In this document: positions 40,772-46,435 of the stretch, one piece after another
Layout: every line of letters begins with the position of its first letter
How positions within the stretch are numbered: the first letter of the stretch is position 1
NCBI GenBank assembly: GCA_028694105.1
Contig: JAQUUC010000026.1
Span: 1-46,435, forward strand
Direction: 5' to 3'
DNA from: Hespellia sp.
GTDB taxonomy: Bacteria; Bacillota; Clostridia; Lachnospirales; Lachnospiraceae
Length of the DNA stretch: 46,435 nucleotides
The notes under the pieces: generated by a model
Seen by the model: the letters and a program-made list of their open reading frames with translations, nothing else
The model's database searches: none
What the model was told of the DNA's origin: nothing
Translations under genes and position numbers: made by a program

Positions 40772-41911
40772 TCAATCATCACTGATTCGTATCTTTTTGG
40801 AAATGCCAAGCGCTATACCCATTTCTATCATGAGAAACAGCACCGAGGTACCACCATAACTGATAAACGGCAGTGTTACACCGGTTGTCGGTATGATGTT
40901 CGTCACAACAGCAATATTTAAAATAACCTGCAATGCAATGTGAGCCATAATTCCTGTCGCAATCAGAGAACCGTACAAATCCGGTGCATTTCTCGCAATG
41001 AACATCAGACGGTAGATCATGATGCCAAACAGAACCAAAATCACGATTGCACCGAACACTCCCAGTTCCTCGCAGATAACCGAGAGAATCATATCATTCT
41101 GAATCTCCGGAATCACGCCAAGCTTCTGTGTACTGTTGCCAAGTCCTTTGCCGAAAAAACCGCCGGAACCGATTGCATAGAGTCCCTGCATAACCTGATA
41201 GCCCCCCTGAGATGCGTAATTCTCCGGGTGAAGCCATACCAGAATACGGCGGATGCGGAAGTTTCCGCTGGTGTCAATCATGTTAGACAGCGCCCATACC
41301 GCAGCAGTAACTATCGCCGCACCGATACTGCCGAAAATTACAAATCCCTTTGTCTTAGGATGTACCACAAAGAATAAAATAAACGTGATACCTCCAACAA
41401 TGATTGCCGTACTCAGATTATCTGTAAAGAAGAATACCGCACCTGCCGCGACCAGCCCCCATGTGAAAATGCGGGTACCTCCGGCAAGTGTCCATGCGTT
41501 CTTCCCCAGTCTGCATATCACAAACGGAATAAACAGTATCACTGCAATCTTTGCAAGCTCCGAAGGCTGGAACGAAAAGTTCAGTGGCAGTGGAAGCCAT
41601 CTCTTCGAGCCATTCACCTCAATTCCAAGTGGCGAAAGTACGAGTGCCATCACGGCAATCGAGAGCCAGTAGAATTTTGCAGCAAATCTTGCGTAGACGT
41701 GATAATCAATCTGTGATACAAAAAACATAATCAGGAGACTCCCCGCGCTGATTGCCGCCTGTCTTGCAAAATAATGCATTCCGGTCCCGCCAAAATCCTG
41801 CTGCGCTTCATATGCACTGGCACTGTATAACATGACCAGTCCGAAACAAACCATAAACAGGATAACAACTAATAAATTGTAATCAAAATAAGTGGTCTTT
41901 TTTTTCTCCAT
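40772..41911 (-). CDS. SEDS peptidoglycan polymerase, FtsW/RodA/SpoVE type (second copy)
   Basis: 379-residue polytopic SEDS protein, paralog of the gene at 29958-31073. It has about ten spans and the same signatures: NGSKRWLPLPLNFSFQPSELAKIA, GYQVMQGLYAIGSGGFFGKGLGNS, NDMILSVICEELG, and NIIPTTGVTLPFISYGGTSV. The start at 41911 has GGGGAG 5 nt upstream. It lies in a run with a YhgE/Pip gene and degV, outside the mur genes. Which of the two copies is FtsW, SpoVE or RodA cannot be decided from this window. Confidence 0.88.
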   Translation of the reverse strand: MEKKKTTYFDYNLLVVILFMVCFGLVMLYSASAYEAQQDFGGTGMHYFARQAAISAGSLLIMFFVSQIDYHVYARFAAKFYWLSIAVMALVLSPLGIEVNGSKRWLPLPLNFSFQPSELAKIAVILFIPFVICRLGKNAWTLAGGTRIFTWGLVAAGAVFFFTDNLSTAIIVGGITFILFFVVHPKTKGFVIFGSIGAAIVTAAVWALSNMIDTSGNFRIRRILVWLHPENYASQGGYQVMQGLYAIGSGGFFGKGLGNSTQKLGVIPEIQNDMILSVICEELGVFGAIVILVLFGIMIYRLMFIARNAPDLYGSLIATGIMAHIALQVILNIAVVTNIIPTTGVTLPFISYGGTSVLFLMIEMGIALGISKKIRISDD

Positions 41912-41939
41912 TTTAACTCCCCAGTAATAGTTTTCCGTC

Positions 41940-44114
41940 TTACAAAAGCTTCGAATCCTCCAGCCGCTGTTCAAAGAAATGTGTCAGATTCATCAGTGGT
42001 CTTCGAAGAATCAGTCCCAGAAGCAGTGCAAACGGTATATAAATCAAAAGTTTTCCCAAATCTCCCCAAAATGCGTACTTATAAGTTCCGGCCACGCACT
42101 CTCTCATCGCATTAATACCGTAAGTAAACGGCATAAACGGATTCAATATCTGGAAAAACGGCGGTGTCACCTCAATCGGAAATGTTCCACCCGAGCCTCC
42201 GATCTGAAGCACGAGGAAAATAACACTGACAGCCTTTCCGATTGCACCGAATGAAACCGTAAGTGCATAGACAATATTTGTAAATACAAAGCTGCATACC
42301 CATGCACAGATAAAGAACTTCACCGGATGCAGGCACTGGATGTTCAAATAAAACAAGTCTCCCAGCGCAATGACTGTCGCCTGCACCAGACCGAACGTCA
42401 TAAATGTCAGGTATCTTCCCAGATAAGCCTGCGTCGGACGAATCCCCTTAATCATATCATCCTCATCGACCCCGACTTTCATGATAGCAACCAGCACAAT
42501 TGCCCCGACCCAGATTGCGAGCACCGAATAAAACGGTGACATTGCAGAACCATAATTTTCAATCGCATACAGTGAGGTCGTCTCCAGCTGAACTGGTGAT
42601 GACATAAAGTTTCCGGTCAGCTCTGGATCCTTCTGCAGCACTTCGATCAATTTGTTCAGCTGTTCATCCCGGCTCACCGCCTCCACCTGGGAAATGATAT
42701 TGTTCAGCTTCTCACGCGTTGATCCGATGATGTTTTTCGTATGATTCAGCGCATCTTTCCCGGAAGACAGCGCCCCATTCGTGTTTGCGAAAATCTCATC
42801 CAGATTCGAAAGGCTTCCGTCCGTCGCACTCAGGAGCCCGGATACACTTGCCGTTGTTGTAGAAATGTTATCCAGCAGTGTATTGATGGAAGGCTGTACA
42901 CTCGTCTGGTAGGAATTGCGTGCATTCTGCAGATTCGTTTTTCCGGTGTTCACTGTATCGTTGATGGAAGCACGAATGCTGTCTGCATTTGCTGTGGACT
43001 GGCGGATATGATCCGCCGCACCCTGTATCTGGCTTTTTAACAGCTCCTGCTTTGCATTTGCGCTCTGAAGATCCTGAATCATGGCATCAATCGCAGCCGT
43101 ATCTCCACCCAGTGCTGCCAGCTGATTTTTCAACACACTGAGTGAATCAATCAGCTGATTGTTCATGTTGATTGCCGTATCGCACGCCGCCGTCGCTTTC
43201 TCAATGGTATCAGCCGCATTGTTTGCATCGCTTCCCAGATTGTTCAGCGCATTGTTCGTCAAAGAGGCAACCGAGTCAAAGGTACTCTCGGAGCTGTTCA
43301 TCACATCCCCGATGGTGGAGGTGATTGCGCCCGCCGTATTTCTGGATGTCTCCAGCGTTGCCGCCGAATTATTCAGCACATTGTTGCTGTTTGCAACGAC
43401 ATTCTTCACATCCGGAATGGTCAGCTGAGCCGCCTTTGTCAGCTGGCTTACGCCGTCCGCCACATTTGCGAATGCCGTAATGGTCTGTTCATACTGTCCC
43501 AGATCACTCGAAACATCCTGAAGCTTCTGTGTCAGTCGGTCAATCAGCGTCACGCCGCTGCTGTCAAGCTCCGCCGCAGTCACATTTAACACATTCGCAA
43601 CCGTCTCCGTTGCCACGCTGATGAAGGTCGCATTCACCTGCTGCTGAATCGCCGATGCGCCCTTGTCTGTAATCTTCGGTGCAATCGCATTCTTCTTTTC
43701 ATTCACATAATAGTCAAGCTTTGGCGCATCGATCGTACCAGATAAAATACTCGACATCTTCTCACTGAAGTTCTCCGGAATCACAATTGCAGCATAGTAT
43801 TTACCGCTTTTGACTCCCTCCAGTGCCTTCTTATCATCCACAAACGTCCATCCGATCTGCTTATTGCTTTTCAGGTTTTCGATAATCTGATCACCGATTG
43901 TAAATTTCAGGCCTTCCAGTTCATAGGCCTTATCCATGTTCACGACCGCAACCTCAATTCCATCGGTGCTGCCGTACGGGTCCCAGTTCGCCGCAATATT
44001 AAACCATGCATAGAGCGCCGGCAGAATACGGATTCCCATAGCTACCACGAGCGCTACCACGTTCTTTGATAAGCGTTTAAAATCACGCTTATAAATCTTC
44101 CATATCGTTTTCAT
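41940..44114 (-). CDS. YhgE/Pip family membrane protein (ABC-2-type transporter-like)
   Basis: 724-residue protein. One span at the N-terminus (about 20-40, VVALVVAMGIRILPALYAWF) leads into an extracytoplasmic YhgE/Pip N-domain (NWDPYGSTDGIEVAVVNMDKAYE). A long helical, alanine/asparagine-rich coiled-coil region (about 190-490) follows, and then about five or six spans at the C-terminus (VLAIWVGAIVLVAIM onward). This is the layout of the Pip/YhgE and EsaA-like family, some members of which act as phage receptors or secretion components. The start has GAGGGGG 6 nt upstream and overlaps the preceding gene by 26 bases. Confidence 0.85.
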   Translation of the reverse strand: MKTIWKIYKRDFKRLSKNVVALVVAMGIRILPALYAWFNIAANWDPYGSTDGIEVAVVNMDKAYELEGLKFTIGDQIIENLKSNKQIGWTFVDDKKALEGVKSGKYYAAIVIPENFSEKMSSILSGTIDAPKLDYYVNEKKNAIAPKITDKGASAIQQQVNATFISVATETVANVLNVTAAELDSSGVTLIDRLTQKLQDVSSDLGQYEQTITAFANVADGVSQLTKAAQLTIPDVKNVVANSNNVLNNSAATLETSRNTAGAITSTIGDVMNSSESTFDSVASLTNNALNNLGSDANNAADTIEKATAACDTAINMNNQLIDSLSVLKNQLAALGGDTAAIDAMIQDLQSANAKQELLKSQIQGAADHIRQSTANADSIRASINDTVNTGKTNLQNARNSYQTSVQPSINTLLDNISTTTASVSGLLSATDGSLSNLDEIFANTNGALSSGKDALNHTKNIIGSTREKLNNIISQVEAVSRDEQLNKLIEVLQKDPELTGNFMSSPVQLETTSLYAIENYGSAMSPFYSVLAIWVGAIVLVAIMKVGVDEDDMIKGIRPTQAYLGRYLTFMTFGLVQATVIALGDLFYLNIQCLHPVKFFICAWVCSFVFTNIVYALTVSFGAIGKAVSVIFLVLQIGGSGGTFPIEVTPPFFQILNPFMPFTYGINAMRECVAGTYKYAFWGDLGKLLIYIPFALLLGLILRRPLMNLTHFFEQRLEDSKLL

Positions 44115-44445
44115 TTAAATCCCCCTCAAGAAACTCCTCATCCGATTCGTATATATCGCCATTCCGCAGTGCTTCAAATTCGGCATGCAGCTTCGAATAA
44201 TAGAAATAAAAGTATTCGATTCCAATCAGATAACCTGCAATCGCAAGAATCGAAACAATCCACAGCACCAGAAAAATTAATTTCTGATTCACCGTAAACA
44301 TCAAAATCATAAACAGAATTGGCACAGCAAAGATCAGAATAAATCCTGCTTTTACTAATTTGGGATAAATTTCCAGAAAATGCTGGCTTTTCTCCCGTCT
44401 GATTTCGTATTCTTCTATTAATTTTTCAATTACTTTATCATTCAT
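44089..44445 (-). CDS. small two-span membrane protein of unknown function
   Basis: 118 residues. The start at 44445 has GAGGGG 6 nt upstream; the longer frame has no supporting site. A charged N-terminus (MNDKVIEKLIEEYEIRREK) precedes two hydrophobic spans (about 35-55 and 62-82), then an acidic tail (SDEEFLEGDLNENDMEDL). No family recognised. It is the first gene of the run that includes the YhgE/Pip gene, and its 3' end overlaps that start, so the two are probably made together. It is divergent from cotJA. Confidence 0.65.
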   Translation of the reverse strand: MNDKVIEKLIEEYEIRREKSQHFLEIYPKLVKAGFILIFAVPILFMILMFTVNQKLIFLVLWIVSILAIAGYLIGIEYFYFYYSKLHAEFEALRNGDIYESDEEFLEGDLNENDMEDL

Positions 44446-44473
44446 ATATTTCCCCTCTCGTAGTGTCACACCT

Positions 44474-44502
44474 ATTATATAAAATGCACCGCAAAAAAGC
44501 AA
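44474..44502 (-). promoter_or_regulatory. promoter of the YhgE/Pip run
   Basis: Minus-strand TTGCTT (44497-44502), 17-base spacer, perfect TATAAT (44474-44479), about 29 nt before the start codon at 44445. The -35 is poor. Confidence 0.45.
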
Positions 44503-44519
44503 CTGAACATTATTGTGGT

Positions 44520-44547
44520 ACGTTTTGCACCTTTTTTCCATACAATA
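44520..44547 (+). promoter_or_regulatory. mother-cell (sigma-E or sigma-K) promoter of cotJABC
   Basis: The -10 CATACAATA (44539-44547) is a perfect match to the sigma-E -10 CATACAMT and also fits the sigma-K form CATANNNTA. An AC at 44520-44521, 17 bases upstream, fits sigma-K; the sigma-E -35 is weak. Either way it indicates mother-cell expression. In Bacillus, cotJ is a sigma-E operon. Confidence 0.7.
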
Positions 44548-44577
44548 CTACTAGAAATATAAGAAGGAGCGAATAAC

Positions 44578-44832
44578 ATGCCTAATTATCAAAACAATAT
44601 GCGTGGCTACGGCCGGCGGCAGATGTCTTCGCCTCCCCACGAAATGCCACAGATATCCAATATCTGCTGCAATGCCAGTACCGACATCTTAGACGGGCTT
44701 CCGATTGCAATGGCTTACGTTCCGTGGCAGGAGTGGAAATGTCCTTACGATCCGCTGAAAGGTCTGATGCGCGGTACCATTTTTGAAGAACTCGACAAAC
44801 CATTTCTTGGAAAAGGAGGATGTGTGAAATGA
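44578..44832 (+). CDS. cotJA: spore coat associated protein CotJA
   Basis: 84-residue coat protein. It has the CotJA core with LDGLPIAMAYVPWQEW and the P-[L]-x-x-G-L-x-x-G-T-I-F-x-E-L-D-x-P-F signature (PLKGLMRGTIFEELDKPF). A glycine/asparagine/arginine-rich N-terminus and two adjacent cysteines (NICCNAS) are present. The start has AGAAGGAG 8 nt upstream. Its stop overlaps the cotJB start (ATGA). It lies just after a mother-cell promoter. Confidence 0.92.
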   Translation: MPNYQNNMRGYGRRQMSSPPHEMPQISNICCNASTDILDGLPIAMAYVPWQEWKCPYDPLKGLMRGTIFEELDKPFLGKGGCVK

Positions 44833-45104
44833 GTGTAAACGGCCATCCCTGTAAAAAAGATTTACTGACCCAGATCAACGCCGTCAGTTTTGCAGTCATC
44901 GACTCCGGTATGTATCTGGACACACATCCGTGTGACTTAAATGCCCTGAATTATTTTTATGAAATGAACAAACAGCGTGGTCAGATGCTGCGTGAGTATG
45001 CATCCTACTACGGACCACTCACGCTGGACACCGCCACAGGTTCCTGCAGCGACCGCTGGAACTGGATCAATGAGCCATGGCCATGGCAGGAAGGAGGATG
45101 TTAG
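44829..45104 (+). CDS. cotJB: spore coat protein CotJB
   Basis: 91-residue coat protein needed with CotJA and CotJC. The helical LLTQINAVSFAVIDSGMYLDTHP, the YFYEMNKQR segment, and the late YGPLTLDTA and WNWINEPWPWQEGGC end match CotJB. The start at 44829 has GGAGG 9 nt upstream and overlaps the cotJA stop by 3 bases; an in-frame ATG at 44820 is too close to the site. It is followed by cotJC 3 bases later. Confidence 0.92.
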   Translation: MSVNGHPCKKDLLTQINAVSFAVIDSGMYLDTHPCDLNALNYFYEMNKQRGQMLREYASYYGPLTLDTATGSCSDRWNWINEPWPWQEGGC

Positions 45105-45107
45105 TCT

Positions 45108-45530
45108 ATGTGGAATTATGAAAAGCGATTAGAGTTTCCGGTAAAAATTTCCGAGACAAATGCCCAGCTCGCCCAAGCGATTGCTACACAGTACGGCGGC
45201 CCTGACGGTGAATCCGGTGCTGCGATGCGCTACCTCTCACAGCGGTTTGCAATGCCTTATAAAGAGGCAATTGCTGTACTCAATGATGTGGGAACCGAGG
45301 AATTGGGGCATGCAGAGATCGTCTGCTCCATCGTCCGTCAGTTAACCAGAGACTTGTCCGTTGCCGAAATCAAAGAATCCGGCTTCGACAAATACTATGT
45401 CGACCACACCACAGGAATCTATCCGATCAATGCAAGCGGAGTTCCATTCGATGCTATGACATTCCAGTCCACCGGCGATCCGCTTACCGACCTGCATGAA
45501 GATTTGGCGGCCGATGGTGCAACTTTGTAA
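45108..45530 (+). pseudogene. cotJC: CotJC, spore-coat manganese catalase, interrupted at the 3' end
   Basis: 140 residues are encoded, against about 190-200 for family members. The N-terminus MWNYEKRLEFPVKI and the di-manganese helix DVGTEELGHAEIVCSIVRQL (about 61-80) are intact. The match runs through GDPLTDLHEDLAAD near 135; the family normally continues with a conserved EQKAR-like helix. Here it changes to GATL and a stop. The second half, which carries the remaining metal ligands, is missing, so this product cannot be a working catalase as it stands. A serine recombinase gene follows on the opposite strand, so an inserted element is the likely cause. Confidence 0.85.
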
Positions 45531-45600
45531 GTACAACAATGGGTGTTTAGAAGATGGCTTATGATAATCTGGCAGCGTAGCTGCCATGCTATCATAACCT
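45510..45600. other. candidate left end (att site) of an inserted element in cotJC
   Basis: CotJC similarity ends near 45513, and the recombinase stop is at 45600. In between are a short palindrome TTGTA-AG-TACAA (45525-45536) and a perfect hairpin: TTATGATA (45559-45566) with TATCATAA (45590-45597), closed by TGGCAGC-GTA-GCTGCCA (45570-45586). The hairpin has no T-run, so it may be a terminator of the recombinase gene or a recombinase-site feature. The exact att core cannot be fixed without the other end. Confidence 0.5.
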
Positions 45601-46435
45601 TAGAAATTCCAATGTATTTCAATAGGTACTTCTCTTGTCTTTGGTTCACGTTTCCCAACTAATATGTAGTCGATTAACTTTTCAACAGTTTCCCTATCTA
45701 AATGTTCAAGATTTGTGTATTGCTCTATTAACTGGCGGCGATTATCGCCAACCTGCATTTTGCTTTCATTATCCGCAAGCTGTTTTTGCTTTTCCAGCAC
45801 CAGTTTTTCAAGCCTGTTTCTTTCTGTTGAGAAATCTTTGGACAAGTCCATATAGTCTGATTCGGAAATGATTCCTTTTGCCTTGTCTAAATAGAGTTCT
45901 CTAATACCTTTTGCATATTCAGTGATTTTCTTTTCATATGCAGCAAGTTCTGATTCAATCATCTGTTTCCTGCTTCTTAGATTATCACTAAATTCAACAT
46001 TTTGTTCCAACTCGCCTTTGTTTAAATATTCTGCTGACAGCTTATTCAATTCAGTTATGACAGCCTGTTCCAGTTTTTCAACAGAAATAAAAGAACCAAT
46101 GCAAGCATCTTTTGCCACATGACGGTTAGAACACTGTAAATAATGTTTCCCACGATTCTTTGATGAACGCATTGTATAACCACAGTTCATGCAACGTGCT
46201 TTTCTAGCGAATAAACCAATCGTACCAACAACAAAAGGTTTTGCTTTTTGAGCAACCAACACTTGTACTCTGTCCCACAGTTCCTTGTCAATAACAGGCT
46301 CATGCGTCCCCTCAACTCGATACCATTCCTCCTGCGGTCGTGGTTTGTTTTGCTTTGTTTTATATGAAATACTTCCATATTTACCTTGTACCATATTGCC
46401 AATATAAATTTCATTGATTAGCATATCTGATATAG
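45600..46435 (-). CDS. large serine recombinase, C-terminal part (5' end beyond window)
   Basis: The coding frame is open to the right edge (residues ISDMLINEIYIGNMVQGKYG), so the catalytic serine domain lies outside. Visible are the recombinase domain (INEIYIGNMVQGK, EEWYRVEGTHEPVIDKELWDRV), a zinc-ribbon with CMNCGY and the later CSNR and CIGS cysteines, and a coiled-coil tail with a LEKLVLEKQKQLADNES stretch. This is the C-terminal architecture of phage and mobile-element integrases. It runs toward the truncated cotJC, as spoIVCA runs toward the 5' part of sigK at the skin element. Confidence 0.9.
   Translation of the reverse strand, partial: ISDMLINEIYIGNMVQGKYGSISYKTKQNKPRPQEEWYRVEGTHEPVIDKELWDRVQVLVAQKAKPFVVGTIGLFARKARCMNCGYTMRSSKNRGKHYLQCSNRHVAKDACIGSFISVEKLEQAVITELNKLSAEYLNKGELEQNVEFSDNLRSRKQMIESELAAYEKKITEYAKGIRELYLDKAKGIISESDYMDLSKDFSTERNRLEKLVLEKQKQLADNESKMQVGDNRRQLIEQYTNLEHLDRETVEKLIDYILVGKREPKTREVPIEIHWNF

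Noticed and set aside
45559-45597. Perfect hairpin taken as a definite intrinsic terminator of the recombinase gene
   Set aside because: There is no T-run on either side, so the role is left open as terminator or recombination-site feature.

Overview
This window looks like part of the chromosome of a spore-forming, low-to-mid GC Firmicute of the class Clostridia, most likely Lachnospiraceae. That call rests on recognisable protein families and gene order, not on a database search. The sporulation genes spoIIGA-sigE, spoIVA, a spoVD-type transpeptidase and cotJABC are present. The cell-division cluster follows the Bacillus/Clostridium order. Nearly all genes lie on the minus strand; the exceptions are rqcH, prs and the cotJ genes. 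Start sites were chosen from Shine-Dalgarno (SD) spacing, and several differ from the longest open frame (ftsZ and ftsW appear to use TTG).

Layout from left to right. 1-112 is the start of a gene running off the left edge. 216-5447 is a minus-strand housekeeping run: yicC-gmk-rpoZ, rimO-pgsA-pncC and an anchored DUF4163/DUF3298-like protein. 5619-7358 is rqcH on the plus strand. 7396-11744 is a probable four-gene operon: malic enzyme, pheA, a DUF815 ATPase and a lipoprotein. 11951-12297 is the RNase P RNA. 12342-17508 holds a MogA/MoaB-like protein, spoIVA, gpsA, plsY and der. 17760-18932 is prs on the plus strand. 19030-24120 is pyrH-frr-uppS-cdsA-dxr-rseP, covering UMP phosphorylation, ribosome recycling, isoprenoid and lipid precursors and a site-2 protease. 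24327-25946 is a beta-CASP metallo-hydrolase. 26042-39335 is the division and cell-wall cluster, in transcription order mraZ-rsmH-ftsL-pbpB-spoVD-mraY-murD-ftsW-ftsQ-ftsZ-spoIIGA-sigE. 39600-44445 holds a small membrane protein, degV, a second SEDS gene, a YhgE/Pip protein and a small membrane protein. 44578-45530 is cotJA-cotJB-cotJC, with cotJC cut short. 45600 to the right edge is the 3' part of a large serine recombinase gene.

Three signals stand out. (1) cotJC, a spore-coat manganese catalase gene, loses its family homology after about residue 135. The next gene is a convergent serine recombinase, the layout of the skin element in sigK. This suggests an element inserted in a sporulation gene, possibly excised in the mother cell. 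(2) spoIVA and spoVD share an unusual start region. A 14-bp hairpin has the SD in its 3' arm and a 7-nt T-rich linker leading to the ATG. A sigma-E-like promoter is threaded through the hairpin so that its predicted transcript starts at or just before the 3' arm. Read-through RNA from the upstream vegetative gene would fold and be terminated or untranslatable, while sigma-E RNA would be open. (3) The mraZ promoter overlaps seven TGG half-sites, six in exact 10-bp phase with alternating ATGG/GTGG, which reads as an expanded MraZ operator. The spoIIG promoter has the abnormally long spacer (21 bp) and a Spo0A-box-like -35 region known from Bacillus subtilis.

No tRNA, CRISPR array or complete insertion sequence was seen. 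Apart from rnpB, no gene-free stretch exceeds about 300 bases.
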